Shown here: in pieces, positions 23,739-32,942 of the stretch
How the letters are laid out: every line of letters begins with the position of its first letter
How positions within the stretch are numbered: position 1 is the first letter of the stretch
Origin: Eshraghiella sp045124255
GTDB lineage: Bacteria > Bacillota > Clostridia > Lachnospirales > Lachnospiraceae
Assembly (NCBI GenBank): GCA_045124255.1
Contig: JBGVLM010000018.1
Span: forward strand, 1 to 64,000
Reading direction: 5' to 3'
Length of the DNA: 64,000 nt
Notes under the pieces: generated by a model
Database searches by the model: none
The model's input: the letters and a program-made list of their open reading frames with translations, nothing else
Told to the model about the DNA's origin: nothing
Position numbers and translations under genes: made by a program

Positions 23739-25028
23739 TTACATATTTATCAAATCTTCATTTAAAAGAAAATCATACAATCCCAAATGTACTATTCCAT
23801 CTTCATCTATCCAAGGCTTCATTGATGACTTTGATACCACAATCTTCTTAAAGAAATCTTTAGTTCCCAATAGTGGTCTTAATTCAGTCTTTGCCTTTGT
23901 CGGATCATTCATGCTTAATGCAGATTGGATATAATACTTCTTTGCACCTTTATTTACAACAAAATCTATCTCACAGGCAACTTTGTGGCGATTACCGGCC
24001 TCATCATTTTCATAGACCTCAACCACACCAACGTCCACAGAATACCCTCTGATAATCAACTCATTATAAATAATGTTTTCCATGATATGAGTTTCTTCCT
24101 GTTGTCTTAAATTAAGACGAACATTACGAAGTCCAATATCAGTACAGTAATACTTTGAAGGATATGAAAAATACTTTTTCCCCTTTACATCATACCGCTT
24201 AGAGCAACGGAACAAGAAAGACTCTTCCAAATACTCCAGATATCTTGAAATAGTTGGACTTGTCACTTTAATATTTTTTACAGTTTGCAATGTATTTGCA
24301 ATCTTTGTAGCATTAGTAAGCGAACCAATGGATGAACACAAATCATCGGTAAGTTCCCCAAGAACATCCGGCATTTCAATCTTATATCTTTCAATGATAT
24401 CCTTAAAATACACCTCGGTAAACAGAGTAAAAAGATATTTGTATTTTTCATCATCTGTCTTCTTGCTGATAACTAATGGCATTCCACCATACAAAGCATA
24501 TTCTTCATAAACTTCGCTCTTATCCCCACCCACAAAATCATAATATTCCTTAAAGGATAACGGATACACTTCTACAGCATCCCCACGACCTCTGAACTCT
24601 GTCATTACATCCTTAGACAGCATCTTCGAATTACTACCGGTCACATAAATATCAACATTACGAAGTCTCAAAAGTCCATTCAGTACATCGTACAGTTTTA
24701 TTTCTCCCGGACTTCTAAGTTCCTCTTTCGTAATCGCATACTGTACCTCATCTATCATAATGTAATACATGGTTTCCTTGTCCGTAATCTTAGACCTTAT
24801 GAACTTTGATAATTCAGAAGGATTGCGATACATAGCATTGGTATCATCATCTAATGCAATGTCTATAATCTGTTCTGCCTTTACTCCCTGTGATATTAAA
24901 TAGTCATAGAAGATATTGAATAGCAGATAACTCTTTCCGCATCTTCTAATTCCGGTAATAACTTTGATAAGACCATTTTCCTTTCGGTCAATTAACTGAT
25001 TCAAATATCTGTCTCTCTTAATATACAT
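23739..25028 (-). CDS. AAA-type ATPase with DUF4143 C-terminus
   Basis: The 429-residue product is the common ATP-binding/DUF4143 protein of Firmicutes and archaea. It starts MYIKRDRYLNQLIDRKENG, has a P-loop GIRRCGKSY near residues 27-35, then a Walker B-like YIMIDEVQYA near 100 and VYVTGSNSKML. The C-terminal half (DUF4143) carries a conserved CDIGLRNVRLNLRQQEE-type region (YYCTDIGLRN here). The physiological role is not known; some members may be nucleic-acid-related or toxin-neutralising ATPases. The start at 25028 is chosen because GGAGACG precedes it and the family begins there. A consensus promoter lies at 25081-25109. Confidence 0.8.
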   Translation of the reverse strand: MYIKRDRYLNQLIDRKENGLIKVITGIRRCGKSYLLFNIFYDYLISQGVKAEQIIDIALDDDTNAMYRNPSELSKFIRSKITDKETMYYIMIDEVQYAITKEELRSPGEIKLYDVLNGLLRLRNVDIYVTGSNSKMLSKDVMTEFRGRGDAVEVYPLSFKEYYDFVGGDKSEVYEEYALYGGMPLVISKKTDDEKYKYLFTLFTEVYFKDIIERYKIEMPDVLGELTDDLCSSIGSLTNATKIANTLQTVKNIKVTSPTISRYLEYLEESFLFRCSKRYDVKGKKYFSYPSKYYCTDIGLRNVRLNLRQQEETHIMENIIYNELIIRGYSVDVGVVEVYENDEAGNRHKVACEIDFVVNKGAKKYYIQSALSMNDPTKAKTELRPLLGTKDFFKKIVVSKSSMKPWIDEDGIVHLGLYDFLLNEDLINM

Positions 25029-25040
25029 ATATATCGTCTC

Positions 25041-25079
25041 CATTTTAAACTTCAGTACGAAATCACCTAACTTTAACAT
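25041..25079. repeat. copy 3 of the interspersed repeat
   Basis: Nearly identical to copy 4, offset by exactly 73 bases, and located just downstream of the promoter -10 box on the minus strand. Confidence 0.7.
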
Positions 25080-25080
25080 G

Positions 25081-25109
25081 ATTATAGCGCAATCATAATG
25101 AGATAACAA
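25081..25109 (-). promoter_or_regulatory. consensus promoter of the DUF4143 ATPase gene
   Basis: TTGTTA (25109-25104), a 17-base spacer and TATAAT (25086-25081) on the minus strand. Repeat copies 3 and 4 bracket it. Confidence 0.7.
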
Positions 25110-25113
25110 GTTT

Positions 25114-25152
25114 CATTTTAAACTTCGGTGCGAAATCACCTAACTTTAACAT
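25114..25152. repeat. copy 4 of the interspersed repeat
   Basis: Carries the core CTTCGGTGCGAAATCACC and differs from copy 3 at about two positions. On the minus strand its frame could encode MLKLGDFAPKFKM, but this ends after 19 codons. The rest of the gap to 25280 has only the tail VKQFDLYLPMYELEE-stop, probably debris. Confidence 0.7.
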
Positions 25153-25280
25153 AGTATTTCCCTTACTCCTCCAACTCATACATCGGCAAATACAAATCGA
25201 ACTGTTTGACTTATCTTATATTTCGTCCATATTTTAATTTACATGGACAAAATATTATTTATAATACAATTTCACATCAC

Positions 25281-25314
25281 AAAAAGGCCTTCCGAGATTT
25301 CTCCCGAAAGGCCC
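25281..25314 (-). terminator. intrinsic terminator of the GGGtGRT gene
   Basis: GGGCCTTTCGGGAG-AAAT-CTCGGAAGGCC followed by five T on the minus strand, directly after the gene ending at 25344. Confidence 0.9.
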
Positions 25315-25343
25315 TAAAATCCTTGATTTTATAATATTTTCAA

Positions 25344-26354
25344 TTAAAATTTACCAGCCTGAGCTGCTTCTTCGATAGAAACTGCAACTGCAACAGTCAT
25401 ACCAACCATTGGGTTGTTACCTGCGCCGATAAGTCCCATCATCTCTACGTGAGCAGGAACTGATGAAGAACCAGCGAACTGTGCATCTGAGTGCATACGT
25501 CCGAGAGTATCTGTCATACCATATGAAGCAGGACCTGCAGCCATGTTATCAGGATGAAGTGTTCTACCTGTACCACCACCGGAAGCTACTGAGAAGTACT
25601 TCTTGCCGGCTTCGATTCTTTCCTTCTTGTAAGTACCTGCTACAGGATGCTGGAATCTTGTAGGGTTAGTTGAGTTACCTGTGATAGATACGTCAACGTT
25701 CTCCTTCCACATGATTGCTACACCTTCAGGAACGCTGTTTGCGCCGTAGCAGTTAACCTTTGCACGAAGTCCCTCAGAGTAAGATTTTCTGAATACTTCT
25801 TTAACTGTATTTGTATATGGGTCATACTCTGTTTCAACAAAAGTAAATCCGTTAATTCTTGAGATAATCTTAGCTGCGTCTTTTCCAAGACCGTTAAGGA
25901 TAACTCTTAAAGGTTTCTGACGAACCTTGTTAGCCTTCTCTGCGATACCGATAGCACCTTCAGCAGCTGCGAAAGACTCATGTCCTGCTAAGAAAGCGAA
26001 ACACTCTGTCTCTTCTTCAAGTAACATCTTACCAAGGTTACCATGTCCAAGACCTACCTTACGTGTATCAGCAACTGAGCCAGGAATACAGAAAGACTGA
26101 AGTCCTTCTCCGATTGCAGCAGCAGCATCAGCAGCCTTTCTGCAATTCTTCTTAATAGCGATTGCAGCACCTACAATGTAAGCCCAGCAAGCGTTTTCAA
26201 AACAAATTGGCTGAATTTTCTTAATCTGGTCATAGATTTCAAGTCCAGCGTCCTTTGTAATCTTCTCTGCTTCTTCAATAGATGAGATTCCATACTGATT
26301 TAAAGCAGCGTTAATTTGGTCAATTCTTCTCTCATATGATTCAAATAATGCCAT
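25344..26354 (-). CDS. GGGtGRT-family protein of unknown function
   Basis: The 336-residue protein carries the family-defining SGGGTGRTLHPDN near residue 270. A Gly/Ala-rich stretch follows (MGLIGAGNNPMVGMTVAVA). It has no signal peptide or membrane helix and is cytosolic. The family is widespread in gut Firmicutes and is named after its motif; its reaction is not known. It lies 13 bases downstream of the NifU-like Fe-S scaffold gene, so the two form an operon, which points to a redox or Fe-S-linked job. An ACGTACAA-AGGAGG-type site precedes the ATG. Confidence 0.85.
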   Translation of the reverse strand: MALFESYERRIDQINAALNQYGISSIEEAEKITKDAGLEIYDQIKKIQPICFENACWAYIVGAAIAIKKNCRKAADAAAAIGEGLQSFCIPGSVADTRKVGLGHGNLGKMLLEEETECFAFLAGHESFAAAEGAIGIAEKANKVRQKPLRVILNGLGKDAAKIISRINGFTFVETEYDPYTNTVKEVFRKSYSEGLRAKVNCYGANSVPEGVAIMWKENVDVSITGNSTNPTRFQHPVAGTYKKERIEAGKKYFSVASGGGTGRTLHPDNMAAGPASYGMTDTLGRMHSDAQFAGSSSVPAHVEMMGLIGAGNNPMVGMTVAVAVSIEEAAQAGKF

Positions 26355-26367
26355 TGTACGTTACCTC

Positions 26368-27060
26368 CTATTCTTCTCTTGGGTCAATAATCTTAACTGC
26401 GTCATCTACGCGGCCGTACTGACCTTTTGCTTTTTCCCATGCTGTGTTAGGGTCATCACCCTTCTTAACGAAGTCAGTGAATTTTCCAAGTGATACGAAC
26501 TGGTATCCGATAATTTCATTATCAGCGTCAAGTGCGATACCTGTTACATATCCTTCAGCCATTTCAAGGTAACGAGGACCCTTCTTAAGTGTTCCGTACA
26601 TAGTACCAACCTGTGAACGAAGTCCCTTTCCAAGGTCTTCAAGACCTGCACCAATTGGAAGTCCATCCTCTGAGAATGCAGACTGTGTTCTACCATAGAT
26701 AATCTGGAGAGCTAACTCTCTCATAGCTGTATTAATAGCATCACATACAAGGTCTGTGTTCATAGCTTCAAGAACTGTAAGTCCCGGAAGAATCTCAGAA
26801 GCCATAGCTGCTGAATGAGTCATTCCTGAACATCCGATTGTCTCAACCAATGCCTCCTGAATAATTCCTTCCTTAACATTTAATGTTAATTTGCAGGCAC
26901 CCTGCTGAGGAGCACACCAGCCAATGCCGTGTGTAAGACCTGAGATGTCTTTAATTTCTTTGTACTGTACCCAGTTGCCTTCTGTTGGGCAAGGTGCAGC
27001 ACCATGATGAACGCCCTGAGCTACCGGACACATTTTTTCAACTTCATGTGAATAAATCAT
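26368..27060 (-). CDS. NifU-like iron-sulfur cluster scaffold protein
   Basis: The 230-residue product carries the conserved cysteines and loops of IscU/NifU-type scaffold proteins in an enlarged form: GIGWCAPQQGACKL (about 46-60), IGCSGMTHSAAMASEIL (about 75-90) and VCDAINTAMRELA (about 105-118). It probably holds Fe-S clusters for delivery or senses them. The C-terminal ~90 residues are an extra domain with a DDPNTAWEKAKGQY tail. AAAGGAGA before the ATG at 27060 decides the start over an upstream in-frame codon. It is followed by the GGGtGRT gene, with which it co-occurs in related genomes. Confidence 0.8.
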   Translation of the reverse strand: MIYSHEVEKMCPVAQGVHHGAAPCPTEGNWVQYKEIKDISGLTHGIGWCAPQQGACKLTLNVKEGIIQEALVETIGCSGMTHSAAMASEILPGLTVLEAMNTDLVCDAINTAMRELALQIIYGRTQSAFSEDGLPIGAGLEDLGKGLRSQVGTMYGTLKKGPRYLEMAEGYVTGIALDADNEIIGYQFVSLGKFTDFVKKGDDPNTAWEKAKGQYGRVDDAVKIIDPREE

Positions 27061-27175
27061 TATGTATCTCCTTTCAAAATATGAAAATCTTCTGTGAAAA
27101 CCGCAAATTCCCACAATCAACAATATTTTCGCATATATCTATGAAAATATCAAGAACTAATCTCAAAATATTATT

Positions 27176-28609
27176 TTATTTTCCTGCTCTAATTTTATCC
27201 AACATAGTGGATGTTCCTGCCAAAGTAACACCCTGCTTGTCCAGGCTCATATCTACAAAGCAGCCCGTATATGTTGTAGGGTTTGCATTTATATATACTG
27301 TTCCTGTAAGGCTTGTACATTTTCTGAATGTACGCGCCATATCTGTCACATTTTCCGGAATCGTTGGAGCCGTTACCAGGGATGTACAACTGTCAAAAGT
27401 ATTAGACATATTTGTTACACTATTAGGTAAAGCTGGTACAGTTTTTAAAAGGCTGCACTCCTTAAAGGTTGAATATAAATTCTCAACAGCATTAGGAAAA
27501 TTAGTTACTTCCTGAAGATTCGCACAATATGCAAAGGCGCTTTCTAAGCTGGTAATACTATTTGGCAGCTTTGGAGTTTTAGTTATTCCGCTTTTTTGAA
27601 ATGCTGTCTTAAATTCTACTACCCCATCTGGTATTTCAGGTGCCGTAGTTAAACTTTCACACTGACCAAATGCACTCTGCATATTAGTTACTCCCGCAGG
27701 AATTTTAGGAGCCTTTGTCAGTCTTGTACATCCATAAAAGGTCAGATACAGTGATGTCAAGGTACTAGGTAATTCAGGTGCCGCTGTCATATTAGCGCAA
27801 TCATAGAAACTGATGTATGTAACCGGATATCCACATATGTATTCAGGTATTTCTCCATATGAAGTTTTTTCAGTGGATATAACATCTCCCTTCCATATTA
27901 CACCACCATTTTCTGTCGATTTAACTGCATAAAATCTATAATCCTCTGTCCAAAAGTAGTCCATACTTCCCACTTCTTCCGGGAAATAATCACCTGCATA
28001 AAGCATTTTTTTGGTTGAATTTATGCGATATTTGCAGCCTTCCGGAATTACAGTTCTTGCCACTGTGGCAGGCTCCTCTGTAGTAGCTTCCTCTTTTACA
28101 GGTGCTTTTGCTGTGGCTTCCTCTGTAACATTTTCTTTGGTTGCAGGCTGTGTACTTTGATTTCCTTTGGTGGTTGGAGCTTCTGTAGCAGATTCTTTTG
28201 CAGCCGCTTCTGTTACCGGTTCTTTGGTGGCAGCATCTGTTACTGGCTCTTTTGTAGCCGCTTCACTAACAGGTTCTTTTGTACCATCCGCTGTACTTTC
28301 CGTTTCCTTTGAAGTGGCTTCCTCCGTGCCGGTATCGTCATCTGTGGCTGTCTCATCATCTACAGTTGTTTCACCATCTGTATCCTTCTCAGACTGACTA
28401 ACCTCAGTGTTTTTATCGGAATCTTTTTCAGTTGATTTTTGTGTTCCTGTTTCATTGGAACCTTCTTCATTGTCAGCAGCAACATTAGATGTGGTTTCAT
28501 TGTCAATGGTTGTTCTATCTCTATTACAGCTATTTATTAAAACAATCAAAATAACTATTAATACAACAATTCCAATTCCTATGAAAATTAATCTTTTCTT
28601 CTTGTCCAT
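27176..28609 (-). CDS. BspA-like leucine-rich-repeat surface protein
   Basis: The 477-residue protein has a membrane anchor at about residues 7-26 (LIFIGIGIVVLIVILIVLI). A Thr/Glu/Ala-rich spacer of about 150 residues follows, with repeated TKEPVTEAA/TKEPVTDAA units. The C-terminal ~230 residues carry about eight BspA-type repeats (LYLTFYGCTRLTKAP, MQSAFGQCESLTTAP and the like). BspA repeats occur in cell-surface proteins that bind host or bacterial partners. It is anchored outside the cell with the repeats exposed. AAGGAGAAC precedes the start. It lies downstream of pckA but behind that gene's terminator, so it is probably transcribed separately. Confidence 0.75.
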   Translation of the reverse strand: MDKKKRLIFIGIGIVVLIVILIVLINSCNRDRTTIDNETTSNVAADNEEGSNETGTQKSTEKDSDKNTEVSQSEKDTDGETTVDDETATDDDTGTEEATSKETESTADGTKEPVSEAATKEPVTDAATKEPVTEAAAKESATEAPTTKGNQSTQPATKENVTEEATAKAPVKEEATTEEPATVARTVIPEGCKYRINSTKKMLYAGDYFPEEVGSMDYFWTEDYRFYAVKSTENGGVIWKGDVISTEKTSYGEIPEYICGYPVTYISFYDCANMTAAPELPSTLTSLYLTFYGCTRLTKAPKIPAGVTNMQSAFGQCESLTTAPEIPDGVVEFKTAFQKSGITKTPKLPNSITSLESAFAYCANLQEVTNFPNAVENLYSTFKECSLLKTVPALPNSVTNMSNTFDSCTSLVTAPTIPENVTDMARTFRKCTSLTGTVYINANPTTYTGCFVDMSLDKQGVTLAGTSTMLDKIRAGK

Positions 28610-28670
28610 AAGTTCTCCTTACCAAGCAATAAAGTATCCTCCCACTTCGTGATTCCCTCCTTATTGCATT

Positions 28671-28704
28671 AAAAGAGGGACTAGGTGCGTAACACCTAAT
28701 CCCC
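28671..28704 (-). terminator. terminator of pckA
   Basis: GGGATTAGGTG pairs with CACCTAGTCCC (28702-28692 and 28687-28677) around a five-base loop, with T-rich sequence after it on the minus strand. Confidence 0.7.
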
Positions 28705-28725
28705 ACTTACATTATTTGTTATTAA

Positions 28726-30426
28726 TTAAAGTGAATCTGCCTCATTAACAATCTTCTTAAGAGCCTCTAATGCTTCATCAGGAAGTTTGTCATAGCCTTC
28801 CTTCTTAGTAGCGAAGCCTTCAACAGCGTCTACACGGTTCTGCATAGCGTTCTTAAGTTCTGTTGTATAAGCCTTATCGCTAAGGTCAGGAGTAAATCCT
28901 TCCCAATCCATGATTTCGATGTCTTCGAATGGTCCCCACTGTGTGAAAGAAGCCTTTCCTTCAACAATGCTCTCAAGGATTCCCAATGTATCCTTAGGCT
29001 GAACCTTCTTGCCCATAAAATCACCTGTATTGATGATGTAGCAGTCTACATTCTTCTCTTCTACTAACTTCTTGAACTTAACATAGTCATTAACTAATGG
29101 GTAAGTTCTGAATGGGTTAGCATAAGGTACGATACGAAGTGCATTCATATCTGTTCCTGCTGCAACACGCTCTGCTGTAGAAGTCTTAGTAGCAAGTGTA
29201 GCACCCATAACTGAAGCAAGAGCTGCACCTTTTAACTTAACTACAGGAGGAATGGTTGGGTCCTTCATAATCCAGAAGATTGCATTAACAGGAGCGTCAA
29301 TCTTGTCTACACGGTTTGGTGACCATAATTTAGACTTAATTGCACGACCGTTACCATTTCTGATATCCTCAGTTACTAACTGAATCTTGCCTTCTGAATC
29401 AATAGTAGCTGAACAGTTCTGAGCTGTAAGAAGATATTTGTTATCAGGACATCCTGTTGGGTAATCTGCTGTTTTATCAAAATATGTCGGCTCAAGTGCG
29501 ATTGATGCACATGTATCAGTGTTGATAATGAAAGCATCATCATGAAGAACCTTGATTGCAGGATATTTGTCATTATGTTTAGCATGAGTAAGTGTTGACT
29601 TACCTGAGCCTGATAATCCGTATACAGATGCAACGAATTTAGAACCATCTGCTAATGTATACTCCTTCTGTCCGCCGTGGCATGAAGCATAACCGTTTCT
29701 GTTAGCAATAGCCCAAGCCATTGTAAGAGTACCCTTCTTATGCTCACCGAAATATCTCATACCAAGAATACAAGCACAGTTCTGGTCTGTGTCAAAGTAG
29801 CAGAGAGTAAGCGGATCACTTAAGCAGCTGTAATCAACGTCAGGTCTGTTTCCAGGTACCCACTGTGGGTCTGAGAAGATGTAGATATCAGGTTCCTTGC
29901 CGTCTCCAACAGGCTTAGAATCTCTGTACATCTTAACATACTCATCTGACATATACTGGAAGTTAAGCATCCAGTTGTAAAGGATATTCTCCTCTCCTTC
30001 CGGAATAAGAAGATGTGCCTTAACCATGAATTCAGGGTCAAGTCCTACATAAGCTTCTGCATGATACATTGTTTTCCAACGTGTCTCATATACAGCGTCC
30101 ATAGCTACCTTATCAAGCTTAGCTGCATCTACACCAGGTTCGCCCTTAATACGACGAGCTGCTGCATAACGACCGGTAACTGCACCGTCGTTGAAAAGAA
30201 GAACCTTCGCGTCCTTTTCAAGACCGAACTCTTCACCTCTATAAACTGGCATATCGGTAACAATTGTTCCCGGTGAATTCTTTGCTAATTCATATGCCTC
30301 TTTTAATGTGTTAACTTTAACTACATTGTTGCCATAAAAAGCTGCCTCGATAATTGAACGAGTTTTAGAAAAACCAACTTTTCCGGCACCGATTTCATCC
30401 AATGGATAATAAGCTTTTGTTGCCAT
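28726..30426 (-). CDS. pckA: phosphoenolpyruvate carboxykinase (ATP)
   Basis: It interconverts oxaloacetate plus ATP with phosphoenolpyruvate, CO2 and ADP. In anaerobes this step often runs towards oxaloacetate for fermentation. The P-loop GLSGSGKST is near residue 270. The kinase-1a/2 regions are recognisable around TDTCASIALEPTYFDKTADY, and an arginine-rich substrate motif lies near EDIRNGNGRAI. The length of 566 residues is slightly longer than the 540 of E. coli. The ATG at 30426 is preferred, with AGGAGG about ten bases upstream. It is monocistronic and ends at a good hairpin. No regulatory site was evident upstream. Confidence 0.95.
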   Translation of the reverse strand: MATKAYYPLDEIGAGKVGFSKTRSIIEAAFYGNNVVKVNTLKEAYELAKNSPGTIVTDMPVYRGEEFGLEKDAKVLLFNDGAVTGRYAAARRIKGEPGVDAAKLDKVAMDAVYETRWKTMYHAEAYVGLDPEFMVKAHLLIPEGEENILYNWMLNFQYMSDEYVKMYRDSKPVGDGKEPDIYIFSDPQWVPGNRPDVDYSCLSDPLTLCYFDTDQNCACILGMRYFGEHKKGTLTMAWAIANRNGYASCHGGQKEYTLADGSKFVASVYGLSGSGKSTLTHAKHNDKYPAIKVLHDDAFIINTDTCASIALEPTYFDKTADYPTGCPDNKYLLTAQNCSATIDSEGKIQLVTEDIRNGNGRAIKSKLWSPNRVDKIDAPVNAIFWIMKDPTIPPVVKLKGAALASVMGATLATKTSTAERVAAGTDMNALRIVPYANPFRTYPLVNDYVKFKKLVEEKNVDCYIINTGDFMGKKVQPKDTLGILESIVEGKASFTQWGPFEDIEIMDWEGFTPDLSDKAYTTELKNAMQNRVDAVEGFATKKEGYDKLPDEALEALKKIVNEADSL

Positions 30427-30505
30427 AATCAATAGACCTCCTACAAAAATTTCGCATTAATTATCTCATTAACCACCCCAAAAGTCAATAGTGATTGAGT
30501 GAAAA

Positions 30506-32269
30506 TCACTCCGCACTCTTTTTTACCATAATTACATATAAATCCTTCTTCTGGCTTTTAACATAATAGCCCTTTTCCCTGAATTCCTCAATAACATCAC
30601 TGTCATACTGTCCATCTCTTGAATCAAGAAAAACAATATCCGCTTCTTCATCGGACGGATATGCATATACCTCATCCCTTGCAGAAACATGTGTAAGAAA
30701 ACTTTCCGACGCAATAACGGACGCTTTCTCCGGAAGTTCCTTTACTATGTCATGTATCTCTTCATACTCCTCTCGGTTATTTACATAATCCACTGCATAC
30801 TGCGTCTGTGACAATGTTCCTGTCGGAAGAAAAACAATGGACGCACAGATTGCAACCGCACAGAGAAATCTTTTTGTCCGTTCCTCCATTTCACTGTAGT
30901 TGGAAATTGCCATATAAATAAGTATTGCCGACACTCCGAACGCATATGAATAAAATATTGAATATCTTTCGTAAAAATTAGGTGCCAGATTCAGAAAAAT
31001 CATCGGCACAAGCAGGATAAGCTTTGATATTTTCTTGCCAAACACTGCCATAAAGCCTAACGGCAGGAACATAAAAAACATAAACTGCAGTTTGTCCTGT
31101 GAAAAACACTCCTGAATCACAAATCCCGGATTAACAATAAAGTTGCGGACCACATCAATCAGTGTGCCCTCTCCGGAAACAATATAGTTTGAAAAGCCCT
31201 CTGTTGCTGCCGTATTAACAAACTTCTTAATTATAAGGATAAAAACAATATAAAATATTATACTTCCAATTGTAAGAACTGCACCCTTTACATATTTATG
31301 CTTTCCGAGAATCAGATACATACCGATACTTGCAATATAGATAACCGAATCCTCTCTTACAAATAGAATAAGCACCGTCATTGGAATAATCAATTTAAGG
31401 TCGTCCTTTTCAATGAAATAGAACAGCCATAAAAGCAGAGGCACGTAAAAACAGCTTACATGTAAATCCGTAAAGCATCCGCATGAAAGTGCCGGATACA
31501 GTGCATATATTATCGCAAAAGCGGCTGTTGCCGATTTGCTAAGTTTAAACTTCTTACAAAGAAAATACACCGGAATTATTCCGCATGCAACGGTTATAAC
31601 CTGCATAATGAGCAGTGTCAGGGGATACGGGAAAATACAGTAAACCGGCAGGAACAGGTAATAAACCGGCGAAAAATCCGTCATAAAATATGACGCAACA
31701 CTTTTCATATCCAGAGTTGTTCCCGGTGTAAATGAAGTTCTTATCCCATGAAACATCTGAATAATAACCGCAAATCCGTTTGCACCGCTCTTATAGCTTA
31801 AATGCCTGCAAATACATATGCATGCAACAACTCCGACATAAAAACACAGTGCCAGAATATAAACGATAATAACCGAACGCCGGCTTTTAAAATCCACAAA
31901 AAGCCTTGTTTTATTAATTGCATACATAATTGCAGCCGCAAGTATTATCATAAGTCCGATTACATACGATATATTCGTGTCTGACTGAACCGACATAATT
32001 CCATACATTGTTATAAGAATTGTGGGGCCGAATGTCTCAACCCATGTAAATGCCTTAAAAAATCCCAGTGCACAGAATGCAGCAAAAAATAACGCAACAT
32101 AGCATATAAACATAACCGTATTAATCTGCTCTGCATACATTGCCGTGGCAAAATTCCCATCACTTTTTATAAAAAAACAAAGTGAAGTAAGTATCCATGC
32201 CATTATAAGTCTGATTATCAGCTTTTCAAGCGTAATCTCAGCTTTAAGCTTAGTAAAAAATTCCTTCAT
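30506..32269 (-). CDS. DUF2079 polytopic membrane protein
   Basis: The 587-residue protein has at least ten hydrophobic helices across residues ~15-480. Its central part matches the DUF2079 family: DFSPVYYLFLPVYCIFPYP, then FTDLHVSCFYVPLLLWLFYF and FVREDSVIYI. DUF2079 proteins are related in topology to GT-C glycosyltransferases and may move sugars at the membrane, but no activity is established. A soluble C-terminal tail of about 80 residues follows. The DUF1653 gene sits 11 bases upstream, so they form an operon. Confidence 0.7.
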   Translation of the reverse strand: MKEFFTKLKAEITLEKLIIRLIMAWILTSLCFFIKSDGNFATAMYAEQINTVMFICYVALFFAAFCALGFFKAFTWVETFGPTILITMYGIMSVQSDTNISYVIGLMIILAAAIMYAINKTRLFVDFKSRRSVIIVYILALCFYVGVVACICICRHLSYKSGANGFAVIIQMFHGIRTSFTPGTTLDMKSVASYFMTDFSPVYYLFLPVYCIFPYPLTLLIMQVITVACGIIPVYFLCKKFKLSKSATAAFAIIYALYPALSCGCFTDLHVSCFYVPLLLWLFYFIEKDDLKLIIPMTVLILFVREDSVIYIASIGMYLILGKHKYVKGAVLTIGSIIFYIVFILIIKKFVNTAATEGFSNYIVSGEGTLIDVVRNFIVNPGFVIQECFSQDKLQFMFFMFLPLGFMAVFGKKISKLILLVPMIFLNLAPNFYERYSIFYSYAFGVSAILIYMAISNYSEMEERTKRFLCAVAICASIVFLPTGTLSQTQYAVDYVNNREEYEEIHDIVKELPEKASVIASESFLTHVSARDEVYAYPSDEEADIVFLDSRDGQYDSDVIEEFREKGYYVKSQKKDLYVIMVKKSAE

Positions 32270-32280
32270 TACAGCACCCT

Positions 32281-32802
32281 CTATCTAAGTCTCTGGCATT
32301 CAAATCTTGCCATTGTCTGAAGACAGTTAATTAATGACGCAAATCTCACGCTCACGTCACCCTCGTCAATCGTCAAATCCATTGAAGCTGAAATATCATT
32401 AATAAGTCTGTTGTCGATTTTGTTTCTGACACTCGTAAGATATTCAATCTTGTCCGCCAGACTGTTTTTGTCAAAAAACTCCAACAGAACAGGATTTACA
32501 CCGGCTTCTGCTTCATTACCGTCTTTGGCAGTTTCATTTTCACAGGCTTTTACGGGCTCATATACCGGGCAAACCTTCTCAAAACGGTATTTTTGTGCTG
32601 CCTCAGGATATTTAACCCTGTCAACCTCACTGATAAACATGTCATAAGGTCTTACATATGTTTTAAAATCACCGTATAATGCCTGGTATACCACATAGCG
32701 CTCTCCGGTTTCCGAATGAACTGCCACTGTAATTATCTGATATAATTTATCTTTGAAATGTTTATAAATATCTCCGGGTATTAAAATTCTGTCGTCGCTC
32801 AT
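32281..32802 (-). CDS. DUF1653-domain protein
   Basis: The N-terminal ~70 residues (ILIPGDIYKHFKDKLYQII, VVYQALYGDFKTYVRP) match DUF1653, a short beta-rich domain of unknown function that is common in bacteria. The remaining ~100 residues are acidic and helical, with no recognised fold. It would be cytosolic. It heads the operon with the DUF2079 gene (11-base gap). No strong promoter was found in the 140 bases before it. Confidence 0.75.
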   Translation of the reverse strand: MSDDRILIPGDIYKHFKDKLYQIITVAVHSETGERYVVYQALYGDFKTYVRPYDMFISEVDRVKYPEAAQKYRFEKVCPVYEPVKACENETAKDGNEAEAGVNPVLLEFFDKNSLADKIEYLTSVRNKIDNRLINDISASMDLTIDEGDVSVRFASLINCLQTMARFECQRLR

Positions 32803-32942
32803 TTTATACTCATTCCTTTCAAACCAATATGTAATATTTTATATCATCTGCTGATAAATTGCAATTAAACTTACTAAAATACAATCCCTTTATAACTTAT
32901 TCCTGCATAGTATAAAGTATAAAAAAAGGTCGGGTTTATTAT

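Noticed and set aside
25153..25195. Possible gene ending VKQFDLYLPMYELEE
   Set aside because: Only 15 codons precede a stop and a TAA lies right upstream; probably debris, not a gene.
28490..28725. Thr/Glu repeats of the BspA-like gene as a CRISPR-like array
   Set aside because: The repeats are coding, differ in length and lack unique spacers.
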